Origin: Cryomorpha sp963836915
GTDB taxonomy: Bacteria; Bacteroidota; Bacteroidia; Flavobacteriales_D; Cryomorphaceae
Reading direction: 5' to 3'
NCBI GenBank assembly: GCA_963836915.1
Contig: CAWILH010000002.1
Coordinates: forward strand, 496,001-560,000
Length of the DNA stretch: 64,000 nt
Shown here: positions 1 to 8,508 of the stretch, in pieces
How the letters are laid out: each line of letters starts with the position of its first letter
How positions within the stretch are numbered: the stretch's first letter is position 1
Program-made: the position numbers and the translations under genes
The notes under the pieces: generated by a model
Database searches by the model: none
What the model was told of the DNA's origin: nothing
Seen by the model: the letters and a program-made list of their open reading frames with translations, nothing else

Positions 1-1
1 T

Positions 2-1042
2 TTGGTATCTGATCGATGTGCTGCTCCCGTCTCAAAAATGATTTTCTTGACCGAAATCATCAATCCATTGACGGTATGGATCGGTGGCGATACCACGATT
101 AATTGCGTAGAGAATCTCTTGGTTTTACCTGAAGTAGAAGGCGGCACCGGAGAGCTTTCCTTCATTTGGAAAATAGACCAGCTAGAAGCAGCATCTTCCA
201 GTAGTCTGTCCAGAGCATTCAGGCATACGTCGATGCTGGAGCTGATCGTGAGCGATCAATGCGGTCAATTTTCATCGGACAGCAAATGGGTTTTCATCCA
301 TAATCCACCCCTAAAATCGAGCCTGCCATCGGATACCTTGATTTGCCAAGGTGCACAGCTGGCGCTAGAGCCATCTGTTTCGGGTGGCTATGGCGCGTAT
401 TCCTATTCTTGGAATGGAGCGGAAAGCGCAACGGGTGCTCTGGTCGTCTTTCCAGAAGGTGAAGGGTCGCATCATTTTAGGGTGGTGGATGAATGCGGGA
501 TAGAATTGAAGCGCACCGTTCATGTAAGAGTAGACCAGGTAGAAGCCCTTTTTGAATTTGAATTCTATGATGATCGAGCTGCGGTTTTGAATTATTCTAC
601 ATCCGATTGCACCTATTTCTGGAATTTCCCAGATGGGTCGGAGTCCACAGCTTTCGAGCCGATCGTAGATTTCGAAAGGATAGCCGGAAGATCTACCCGA
701 TTGCAGGTTGAAAGTGCCAGCGGATGCATTGACAAAGCCGAATCAAGATTCGATCCGCCACTCAATATTTTCATTCCCAACGCCTTCACTCCCGATGGCG
801 ACGGGTTAAACGATCGGTTCAAGGCCGAAGGCCGATTCTTAAAAAGCTTTGAGATGCGGATTTTTGACCGTTGGGGGAGACAGGTTTTCATATCAAGATC
901 GATCGATGAAGCGTGGGGCGGGCAGTCAGGTATAGCCGATGATGATGGCGCCCAAGACGTACCCTATAGCTATTCTTACACTGCGATATCTTTTTCAGGA
1001 AAAATTGAGCAGGGCAAAGGCTTGGTTCATTTACTCAGGTGA
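2..1042 (+). CDS. T9SS type B sorted cell-surface protein, C-terminal part (5' end outside window)
   Basis: The reading frame is open from the first bases, so the gene begins upstream of the window and only its last 346 or so residues are visible. The visible part holds PKD/Ig-like beta-sandwich repeats with spaced Cys and Trp (for example SYSWNGAES, CTYFWNFPDGSES). It ends in a gliding-motility-associated C-terminal domain: IFIPNAFTPDGDGLNDRF, then MRIFDRWGRQVF, then the closing GLVHLLR. That domain is the type B sorting signal of the type IX secretion system, so the protein is inferred to be exported across the outer membrane and held at the surface. The last 8 bases overlap the convergent oxidoreductase gene. 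Ligand or function cannot be read from what remains. Confidence 0.9.
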   Translation: MVSDRCAAPVSKMIFLTEIINPLTVWIGGDTTINCVENLLVLPEVEGGTGELSFIWKIDQLEAASSSSLSRAFRHTSMLELIVSDQCGQFSSDSKWVFIHNPPLKSSLPSDTLICQGAQLALEPSVSGGYGAYSYSWNGAESATGALVVFPEGEGSHHFRVVDECGIELKRTVHVRVDQVEALFEFEFYDDRAAVLNYSTSDCTYFWNFPDGSESTAFEPIVDFERIAGRSTRLQVESASGCIDKAESRFDPPLNIFIPNAFTPDGDGLNDRFKAEGRFLKSFEMRIFDRWGRQVFISRSIDEAWGGQSGIADDDGAQDVPYSYSYTAISFSGKIEQGKGLVHLLR

Positions 1043-2174
1043 CCGACTCTGCCACCTTTTTGCCAATATAAGTACCTATGGCGATACCCATCCCACCGAA
1101 ACGCACCGCGCATAATGTGGAACGGCCAAGCCGCTCAAGAATAATCTTTTTCGATGACCCAACGCCCATAATCCCGCTCCAGCGATGATCAATGGTAAAA
1201 TCTTGTTCTGGCAAGATATGGTCTCTCAAAAGCGATTCTAAATAGGCTTGAATTTCTTCGGTCGTGCGCAACTCATCAGTATTTTCGCTGGCCTTATTAA
1301 TATGGCGGCCACCACCAAGAAGAATCCGGCCATCGACATTCCTAAAATAGTCATAGCCCAAATGATGGTGAAAGCATCCTTTGATCTTTAGGTGCTTAAT
1401 CGGGCTGGTAACCAAAACCTGCGCGCGCGCCGGTGTCACATCCAGTGAAGGAAGTAGTTTTTGGGTCAATCCGTTCGTGGCCACAATAGCACAGCCCGTG
1501 CTAAAACTGCCTGATTCGGTATGGATAGTGGGTCTTTCCGATTCCGTTTCTATCGCAGTGACCGGTACCCCATTAAAAATTTCTATGCCCAAACCCCTGG
1601 CCATGCCTATCAGGTTTTTCATCATTAGGCCAGTGTCGATGGTGCCTTCGAGCTTATTGCATATCAATTCATCTACACCGCGTAAGCCAAATTCACTGAT
1701 TCGATGGGATGCGGGCTCAAAGAAATCCAAGCCAACTGCGCTCTTCAGCTCTTTATTGAGCCCATTCATTCGATCGTGTAAATCTGTATCGGCCGGACTA
1801 TACCCATTGGTGAAAATCTCGAAGCCCCCTGAATCGATGTAGCCGCAATCCTTATCGCCCACGAGAGCGCGTAATGCTTTTACCCCTTCAAGCCGTTGGG
1901 AAACCAAGCTGAAAACATCATCTCTCGTCATGTTATTTAAGTCATCCAAGAGCTCCGTAAGGCTTCCAAAACAAGCGAAACCGGCATTTTTTGTACTCGC
2001 ACCCGTAGGAAGTAGTCCCCTTTCTAGAATTGCGACGGTGGCCTGGGGACGAATTTTTTTGATATAAATTGCTGTCGTGAGCCCAGTGATACCGCTTCCA
2101 ACGATGGTAAAATCCCAAGAATGCCAAAAATGCTTTTGCTCCCAGTAACTAAAATTGAACATTAGGCGTTTCAT
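1035..2174 (-). CDS. FAD-dependent oxidoreductase, DAO family
   Basis: A 379-residue protein with the N-terminal dinucleotide-binding motif VGSGITGL near residue 26, then ILERG at the end of the second beta strand, then GASTKNAGFACFGS. This layout is typical of the D-amino-acid oxidase/glycine oxidase fold (PF01266). The C-terminal FAD-contact segment FGGMGIAIGT is present. The family oxidises amines or amino acids with FAD; the substrate cannot be read from sequence. There is no signal peptide, so it is probably cytoplasmic. It is divergent from the TPR giant; the ATG at 2174 follows a promoter candidate at 2199-2230. Its stop overlaps the convergent T9SS gene by 8 bases. Confidence 0.85.
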   Translation of the reverse strand: MKRLMFNFSYWEQKHFWHSWDFTIVGSGITGLTTAIYIKKIRPQATVAILERGLLPTGASTKNAGFACFGSLTELLDDLNNMTRDDVFSLVSQRLEGVKALRALVGDKDCGYIDSGGFEIFTNGYSPADTDLHDRMNGLNKELKSAVGLDFFEPASHRISEFGLRGVDELICNKLEGTIDTGLMMKNLIGMARGLGIEIFNGVPVTAIETESERPTIHTESGSFSTGCAIVATNGLTQKLLPSLDVTPARAQVLVTSPIKHLKIKGCFHHHLGYDYFRNVDGRILLGGGRHINKASENTDELRTTEEIQAYLESLLRDHILPEQDFTIDHRWSGIMGVGSSKKIILERLGRSTLCAVRFGGMGIAIGTYIGKKVAESVT

Positions 2175-2198
2175 AATGTATAGTTAAGTGTGTCGTAA

Positions 2199-2230
2199 GA
2201 AAGATAAAATTCTGCGATATTTGTGCGCAA
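2199..2230 (-). promoter_or_regulatory. Bacteroidota-type promoter candidate for the FAD oxidoreductase
   Basis: On the minus strand TTG (2230-2228) is followed after 21 bases by TATCTTTC (2206-2199), which matches TAnnTTTG at 7 of 8 positions. It ends 25 bases before the ATG at 2174. The opposite strand has GATATTTG at 2216-2223, a weaker candidate for the divergent TPR gene. Confidence 0.5.
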
Positions 2231-5200
2231 TGATGCAGAGAGTAGACGTATTCCATCATCGAAGTTTTTTTCTAAAGTGCAAATTGCTGGTTACTCTGGC
2301 AATTTTGCTTTGTGCCTTTGTGGCCAAAAGTCAGGAAGAAATGAATATTTATGGGGTCGTCTCAGACGCCATGTCATCGTCTAAACTGGCCGAAGTAAAA
2401 GTTACCGTTATCAAAGATGGCGCCCAGCACAATACGTTTACCACCCGGGCGAATGGGAAATACGAATTTTACCTCGACGTAAGTTCAAACTATGAACTGC
2501 TTTTTGAAAAGGATGGTTTCGTAAAGCGAAGCATCATCATAGATTCCCGAAATGTGCCGCCCGAGCTGGTGGGTGCGGGCATCATCATGCCTACGGATAT
2601 GAGTATGTATGAGCTCACCGAAGCCCTTAAGGCAGTAGACCTTTCGGTCTTTAAGCAACCCATAGGAAAAGCTAAGTACGATCCCGCCCAAGATGACTTG
2701 GTATGGGATTTTGAACATACCAATAAAGTGAAGGCACAGATATTTGCCGTGATACGGGAAGCCGAGAAGAAGCAGAAAGAACTCGATAAAGAAGCAAGTG
2801 CCGAAGAGAAGGCAGCTCAGGCGGAGCAAGAGAAATTTAATCAATTGGTAAAGGATGGCGATGGCGCCATGACTAAAAATAATTTTGGTGATGCTGTCTT
2901 GAATTATAAAGCCGCCTTGGCCATAAAGCCTGATGACTTGGCCGTGAAGGGTAAGCTCGGTGATGCCGAGACCAAGCTCAAGGCAAAGGTTGGAGCTGAA
3001 AAGCTAGACGCCGATTATTCTGCTGCGCTTGATGCCGGAGATGGTTTCATGCGTACCGAAGAGTTCAAAAAAGCAATCGATGAATATCAAAAGGCTAGTG
3101 CGTTAAAACCAGATGAGAAGTATCCCAAAGACCAAATAGCCGTAGCCACCAAGACGCTCGAAGAACGGGCGGCCAATCTGGCGCAACAGGAGAAATTCAA
3201 TAAACTGATGACCAAAGGCGACGAAGCCTTGGCCGGAAAGGAATATGAAGCCGCTCTAGGATCGTATAATGAAGCGCTCGCCTTAATCCCTGACAATAAA
3301 GAAGTACAGCGAAAAATTGAAGAAACCAATGCTGCCATTGCCAATCAGGCAAAGATAGCAGCGCAGCAAGAGCAGTACGATGCCTTAATAGCTGCTGCCG
3401 ACAAGGCTTATCAGGCCAAGGATTATAAAAAGGCCATAACCGATTATAATGGCGCCCTGGCCATAGATGCAGCCGCTGAGTACCCAGCATCGCAGGTCGC
3501 ATTGGCGGAAGCCGAAATAGCAGCGCTCGCAAATGCCGCCGAGAAGCAAGAAGCTTTTGATAAAATCATGGCCGATGGCAAGGCATCGATGACCGAAGCA
3601 AATTATAAAGATGCGGTGGCTCAATATACCGAAGCTTTGGGCTTAATAGCCGATGAGCCAACGGCCAAAGCAAAATTGGCGGAAGCCCAAGGACTACTGG
3701 CTGAAGAGAATGCCAAAGAAGAGAATAAGGCCAATTACGAAGCCTTGATCAAAGAAGCCGACGGGCTCTTTAAGGATGAAGCTTATGCCGAGGCCAAGAC
3801 AAAATATACCGCCGCTCGCGAGTTCTTTCCCGAAGAGACTTTTGCCTTGGAGCAAATCACCAAAATCAATAAACTCATAGCCGAGAATGCAGAGCTGGCG
3901 GCTATGGAAAAGAAATATACCGATGCCATGTCGGCAGCTTCGGCGTCCATGGGCGAAGCCAAATATTCAGCGGCCGTGCAGTCATACTCTTTGGCGCTAG
4001 AAGCCAAAGCAGGCGATAAGGATGCCCAAAAAGGATTGGAAGATGCCAATGAGCAATTGGCTGCACTTCAAGCCAGCGCCGCACTGGATGAAGAGTATAA
4101 TGCCATCATCGCAAAGGCAGATGGTGCATTTGCAAAAGAGAACTACGCCGCAGCTATTCCAGACTACGAAGCTGCCCTAAAAATCAAAGCCGACGAGACC
4201 TATCCGGCAGATCAGATCGAAGCGGCGCATGCAGCCATAGCACAAAAAGAACTGCAGGCCAATGAAGCGGCCGCCGAGGCCGAGCTCTTGGCGAAATTTG
4301 AAGCTGCTGTGGCCGCTGGAGATGCTGCAGTAACGGCAAAGGACTATCCCGAAGGTATTGCGAAATACGAAGAAGCCCTTGGCCTGAAAGCAGATGATGT
4401 AGGAGTCAATAAAAAACTGGAAGCAGCGCGGCTGGCACTTGCTGAGCGCCAAAAGAATATGGCGGTAGACGAGCAATACAATGAAGCCATCACACGCGCC
4501 GATGCCAAGCGGGACGAAGGAGCGCTTGACGAGGCCATTGCGGCCTATACTGCAGCATCTGAGCTGAAGACTTCGGAAGCTTATCCCAAAGAGCAGATCA
4601 AGAGAATAGAAGAAGAGCGTGCTGCCAAGGCTGCCCAAATGGCAGCTGCTGCCGAGAAGGAAAAGAGTGAAGCCATCGCGGCGCTCATCCTAGAGGGGGA
4701 TGGGCTGGTGAAGCAAAAAACCTTTGATGCTGCCATTATAAAATATGAAGAAGCCCTAGCCTTGGAGCCGTCACGCAGTGATATACAAGCTAAGATAGAT
4801 GCCGCTGCTTCCGCAAATCTTGCGCGATTGGAAAAAGCCGGTATCGATGAAGCCTACGCCGCCGCTATAGCCGATGCCGATGCTCAATTTGAAAATGAGA
4901 ATTATTCTGAGGCCAAGTCAGGGTATGAGCAAGCATCACAGACTAAGCCTGCCGAGACCTATCCACAAGAACGAATAGCAGAAATAGACGCGATAGTAGC
5001 TGCCAATGCCGAAGCTGCTGAGCGGGAGCGCTTGGCGAATTTGCAAGAAGATTTTAATGCCTTTATCGAGTCTGGCAACAAGTTATTTGATAAGGAGAAG
5101 TACGAAAAAGCGCTTGAAGATTATACCACCGCCCTTGGATATATACCTGATAGTGAGCTGGCCTTGGAAAAAATAGCCCTCGTAAATCAAAAATTGGGCG

Positions 5201-6762
5201 AGCTGGACGACGCAGCGGCAGCTGAGCAAAAATACGTACAACTGGTGGAAACCGGAGACCAGCTTTTTGATGAAGCCCAATATGAAATGGCGCGACTGAA
5301 ATTTCTGGATGCACAGGCCATGAAGCCCGACGAGAAATATCCGCCCAAGAAAATTTCCGATATAGATCGTGCGCTGGAAAAACTGAGAATAGCAGAAGAA
5401 GCACAGGAGCTGCAAGATGTCGAAGCCAGTTATACTGCCGCCCTGCGCGAAGGCGACGCTTCATTTGCCGCAAAGGAATACCAAAAGGCGATTGCTTCGT
5501 TTGAGAAGGCGCTTACCATTAAGTCTGCTGAAATATATCCACAAAGCCAGATAGAACGGATCGAACTTCTTATAGCTGAGAATGAAGCCCTAGAAGCAGA
5601 GCGCCGAAGAAAAGAGAAAGAGCGGCTCGCAGCAGAGAAAAAGGCTCAAGAACTGGCCGACAGTCGCAGTACCGTAAACTCAAACAGTGAAGAACAAGCG
5701 GAACAATTCATGCGCGACGCTAGAGAAGCACAAGAGAAAGAGCGGTATGAAAGAGTGCGTAAAATGAAGTTGCAGAATACAAAAGCCCAACAAGACTACC
5801 GCGAAGATGCCGCAATGCAGCGTGCTTCCAACGGTGCGAGCTTAGAAATATACCGCAATGGCGATGAGCAATACTCCGAAGCCATAGCGCAACAAGATGC
5901 GAAGATCAAAAACTCCATGCGCTATAAGGAAGTGTTGTTGCAAAACAAGCGAGACCGGATAGATACAGAAAAAGTGCAGAGAGATGACGCCTATGCAAGT
6001 ATAGAAGGTGTGCGTGAAGCTGCCGCCAAAAGAAGCTCGGAGCTACAGGCCAATCAGAGGGAAAACGCACAGCAAGAACTTGACCTGAAACAGGAACAGT
6101 TAGAGCAAATGCAAGATTGGAGCAAGCTGAGTAGCGTTTCTAAACTTGAAGCCTACGAGCGAATCAAGGAAGCCAAAGCCGATGCGGTAGTAAGGAACGA
6201 AACTGCCGATGCCAGACGGGAAGCCCAAATATCAGATTTTCAAAATGTGAAAAAACGAAATACGGACCAAGCCCAAAAGTTGGCGCGCGAAAATCGGGCG
6301 GTCAACAAACAAAAGTCGGATGATCTACAAGAATTTGCCGAAGAGCGAAGTGCCAAAACCATAGAAGCTGCCGATGAAAAAGTGAAGAGCGGGGCGAAGC
6401 AGATCGAGCAACAGAGAACATCTTACCGCAATGCCCTCGACGATAAAAAAGTGATGGCAGAAGAGCGCCGAAAAGAAAACAAAGAAGCCTTGGAAGGCAT
6501 GCAGTCCAGTAAGCCCAAAGCTTATAGCGAGTATTTCAGGACCGATCTTGCCGAAAATTACCCCCAAGGTGTGAGCGAAGAGAGCTCAACACTCGGAAAT
6601 AAAGTCATAATAACCCGGATTGTGGTCAAGGGCAACAAAGGTGATGAGTATAAAAAAGTGCTTGATAAGGCTGGGAATTATTATTTCAAGAATGGTCAAT
6701 CAATCTCTGAGAATACTTGGGACAGGGATACGATAGAAGCTTTTGAACAGGGTAAGGATTGA
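2230..6762 (+). CDS. Giant periplasmic/envelope protein: carboxypeptidase-like domain, 15 alternating TPR units, coiled coil
   Basis: About 1510 residues from the ATG at 2230; a GTG at 2188 would add 14. A signal peptide (CKLLVTLAILLCAFVAKSQ) precedes a carboxypeptidase regulatory-like beta domain (about residues 38-110: IYGVVSD, GKYEFYLD). From about residue 200 to 1125 there are fifteen TPR-like units that strictly alternate. Type A ends like IKPDDLAVKGKL; type B ends like KPDEKYPKDQI. There are seven A-B pairs followed by one extra B unit. Next comes a long charged coiled coil rich in Glu, Lys, Arg and Gln (about 1125-1440). A conserved-looking C-terminal module contains YPQGVSEE, RIVVKGN, YYFKNG and SISENTWDRDTI. 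I recognise the architecture as a Bacteroidota type but not a named gene. A scaffold role in the periplasm is inference. The next gene starts 4 bases after the stop. Confidence 0.85.
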   Translation: MMQRVDVFHHRSFFLKCKLLVTLAILLCAFVAKSQEEMNIYGVVSDAMSSSKLAEVKVTVIKDGAQHNTFTTRANGKYEFYLDVSSNYELLFEKDGFVKRSIIIDSRNVPPELVGAGIIMPTDMSMYELTEALKAVDLSVFKQPIGKAKYDPAQDDLVWDFEHTNKVKAQIFAVIREAEKKQKELDKEASAEEKAAQAEQEKFNQLVKDGDGAMTKNNFGDAVLNYKAALAIKPDDLAVKGKLGDAETKLKAKVGAEKLDADYSAALDAGDGFMRTEEFKKAIDEYQKASALKPDEKYPKDQIAVATKTLEERAANLAQQEKFNKLMTKGDEALAGKEYEAALGSYNEALALIPDNKEVQRKIEETNAAIANQAKIAAQQEQYDALIAAADKAYQAKDYKKAITDYNGALAIDAAAEYPASQVALAEAEIAALANAAEKQEAFDKIMADGKASMTEANYKDAVAQYTEALGLIADEPTAKAKLAEAQGLLAEENAKEENKANYEALIKEADGLFKDEAYAEAKTKYTAAREFFPEETFALEQITKINKLIAENAELAAMEKKYTDAMSAASASMGEAKYSAAVQSYSLALEAKAGDKDAQKGLEDANEQLAALQASAALDEEYNAIIAKADGAFAKENYAAAIPDYEAALKIKADETYPADQIEAAHAAIAQKELQANEAAAEAELLAKFEAAVAAGDAAVTAKDYPEGIAKYEEALGLKADDVGVNKKLEAARLALAERQKNMAVDEQYNEAITRADAKRDEGALDEAIAAYTAASELKTSEAYPKEQIKRIEEERAAKAAQMAAAAEKEKSEAIAALILEGDGLVKQKTFDAAIIKYEEALALEPSRSDIQAKIDAAASANLARLEKAGIDEAYAAAIADADAQFENENYSEAKSGYEQASQTKPAETYPQERIAEIDAIVAANAEAAERERLANLQEDFNAFIESGNKLFDKEKYEKALEDYTTALGYIPDSELALEKIALVNQKLGELDDAAAAEQKYVQLVETGDQLFDEAQYEMARLKFLDAQAMKPDEKYPPKKISDIDRALEKLRIAEEAQELQDVEASYTAALREGDASFAAKEYQKAIASFEKALTIKSAEIYPQSQIERIELLIAENEALEAERRRKEKERLAAEKKAQELADSRSTVNSNSEEQAEQFMRDAREAQEKERYERVRKMKLQNTKAQQDYREDAAMQRASNGASLEIYRNGDEQYSEAIAQQDAKIKNSMRYKEVLLQNKRDRIDTEKVQRDDAYASIEGVREAAAKRSSELQANQRENAQQELDLKQEQLEQMQDWSKLSSVSKLEAYERIKEAKADAVVRNETADARREAQISDFQNVKKRNTDQAQKLARENRAVNKQKSDDLQEFAEERSAKTIEAADEKVKSGAKQIEQQRTSYRNALDDKKVMAEERRKENKEALEGMQSSKPKAYSEYFRTDLAENYPQGVSEESSTLGNKVIITRIVVKGNKGDEYKKVLDKAGNYYFKNGQSISENTWDRDTIEAFEQGKD

Positions 6763-6766
6763 GCCA

Positions 6767-6985
6767 ATGCATGCACCCACAGAGATCCGCGAAGGGATTG
6801 TGAAATTCTATATTGATGAGAAGCTATACGGCTTTGTAACCGATAGTGAAACGGGAGAAGAAATCTACATTCCGGTATCTGGACTGATTGACGAGATCAA
6901 GAAAAACTACAAGGTGAGCTTCCGTATTTCAAAAGGGAAAGAAGATCGAAAAGAAGCGATCGATGTAAAGGTGTTGAAAAGGTAA
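6767..6985 (+). CDS. Cold-shock-domain-like small protein
   Basis: 72 residues from the ATG at 6767. A TTG at 6743 in the same frame would overlap the preceding gene, and AAGGA sits just upstream of the ATG, so the ATG is preferred. The fold is visible from EGIVKFYIDEKLYGFV and EEIYIPVSGL, followed by YKVSFRISKGKE. These correspond to the GxVKWF, RNP1 (KGYGFI) and RNP2 (VFVHF) strands of the cold shock domain, with a less aromatic RNP2. The family binds single-stranded nucleic acid. It starts 4 bases after the TPR gene and is probably translated from the same mRNA. Why a nucleic-acid-binding protein would be coupled to an envelope protein is unclear. Confidence 0.7.
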   Translation: MHAPTEIREGIVKFYIDEKLYGFVTDSETGEEIYIPVSGLIDEIKKNYKVSFRISKGKEDRKEAIDVKVLKR

Positions 6986-6993
6986 GCGACGGC

Positions 6994-8475
6994 TTAATTT
7001 CCCCCCGTAGTATCCGCCTTCTCTTCATCATCTTTCACCGCCACTCCTTCCAGTCTATTGATGAAATCTTCGATCTGCTCTACGCTGATGTCTTTGGCCC
7101 GTATCACATTGTGCTCATCCAAAAGAAAAACCTTGGGGGTTGAAAATATATCGAAGGTCTCCTGATATTTTAGACTCTTATAGGTCGTAGTGCCAGAAGT
7201 AATGAGGCCTGTCGCGTAATCGGCATCGTCATAAGCCCGCTGGGGGATGGAAAGGTTAAAGAAGTTCATCTTGTTCTTTCTGATAAATTTATTCCACTTG
7301 ATGTCATGGTCTGAGCTTATGGCAAATATGGAGAGATTTTTAGGCTCGTAGCTATTGTAAAACTCGACCAATTTTGGGGTCTCCTTTTTACAATGCCCGC
7401 AGTCGGGATCGTAAAAGTAGAGTAGGGTATACTTTTTCTTTCCATCTTTATACGTGCTTATCCAATTTCCCAATGTATCTACGAGAATAAGTTCGGGCGC
7501 CTTTAATCCGATCAGGGTATTTCGCTTCTCATCGGCTTTTTCCTTGATGGCCTCCAGCTTATCATCATCCATCCAATAAGCAGAACCTTCCCTATAATAC
7601 GTGTCTACCATATGGACGAATACTTTATCCATTCCCATTATTTTGGATGTCTCAAAATTATAGGTCGTATAATGAACCACGTACTTATATACTTCCGATC
7701 CCTTCTCGAGCCCCGCCACCAGTTTATCAATGGCTTTGATGATGGTGTCTGGATCCTGGATGAGCGTTTTATTCATGTAGTTGACCAGCCTACCGTGAAA
7801 AACCGGTGAGCGAATGATCCGATCATCTTTAAGATCGATATTGTCGAAGTAGTGATTCTTATAGTAATAATAAGCTGCCTGTTTATCTTCCAATATCGCA
7901 GCCGGTGGAGAGGGTTCTACCGACATATAGATCTCTTTGGCAGCAAATAAATTTGGATTCTCTTTGGCTAAGGTTATTTGGTACTCAGATACACGTTCGT
8001 TCAGCGTATTATATTCGGTTTTAATGGCCTTCGATTGCGCGGCATCTTCGCCGGCTTCTTCCAGTTTGGCTACCAAGGTCTCTCTTTCTTTTCTCCGCTC
8101 TTTTAAGAAGTCCATATAGCCGTAAAGTAACTTATTGTTCTCAGAGCTCAGCACCTTCACGCTGTTTACCAGATCGGTGGTATCGGCGGTAATATTGATT
8201 TTTTCATTGTCGGCAACGACGATCTCGAAAAACTTCGGCCCTGGAATCACTACGGCAAATTTGCCTTGGTTCTCTTCCGGTATAGCTGTGAAACCAAACT
8301 TTCCATTTGCATCCACCCTAGCCGTGTCAGCATAATAGAGTTTTTCACCGTAATAATTGGCTAGATAAACTACGGTATCTTTGAGATTTTTGATCTCAAA
8401 ATTATAGGCGTTCTTTTGGCCTACGGCAGTAATCGATAGGAGTATAAAACTCAAAAAAATATATGTTTTCTTCAT
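6994..8475 (-). CDS. Thioredoxin-like TlpA/ResA family protein, exported
   Basis: 493 residues with a signal peptide (MKKTYIFLSFILLSITAVGQ). An N-terminal beta-rich domain (about 20-120) resembles DUF4369. A helical middle part (about 130-330) is DUF5106-like. The C-terminal redoxin domain has the CGHC active site near residue 358 (FYDPDCGHCKKETPK) and a cis-Pro region around IFSTPKVFLLDE. Such proteins act as periplasmic thiol-disulfide reductases. The start lies 33 bases downstream of the prfC stop on the same strand, so cotranscription with prfC is possible. It is convergent with the cold-shock-like gene, 8 bases away. The partner proteins are unknown. Confidence 0.85.
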   Translation of the reverse strand: MKKTYIFLSFILLSITAVGQKNAYNFEIKNLKDTVVYLANYYGEKLYYADTARVDANGKFGFTAIPEENQGKFAVVIPGPKFFEIVVADNEKINITADTTDLVNSVKVLSSENNKLLYGYMDFLKERRKERETLVAKLEEAGEDAAQSKAIKTEYNTLNERVSEYQITLAKENPNLFAAKEIYMSVEPSPPAAILEDKQAAYYYYKNHYFDNIDLKDDRIIRSPVFHGRLVNYMNKTLIQDPDTIIKAIDKLVAGLEKGSEVYKYVVHYTTYNFETSKIMGMDKVFVHMVDTYYREGSAYWMDDDKLEAIKEKADEKRNTLIGLKAPELILVDTLGNWISTYKDGKKKYTLLYFYDPDCGHCKKETPKLVEFYNSYEPKNLSIFAISSDHDIKWNKFIRKNKMNFFNLSIPQRAYDDADYATGLITSGTTTYKSLKYQETFDIFSTPKVFLLDEHNVIRAKDISVEQIEDFINRLEGVAVKDDEEKADTTGGN

Positions 8476-8508
8476 CGTTCTATATTTTGAACTATTTCAT
8501 TTTATGTA

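Noticed and set aside
2830..5625. Regular repeats that might suggest a CRISPR array or DNA satellite
   Set aside because: The periodicity is in the protein; the DNA of different units is diverged and there are no spacers.
2485..6567. Many long open frames on the minus strand and in other frames within the TPR gene
   Set aside because: They arise from the repetitive, GC-biased codon pattern of the real gene; none has a family motif or ribosome binding site.
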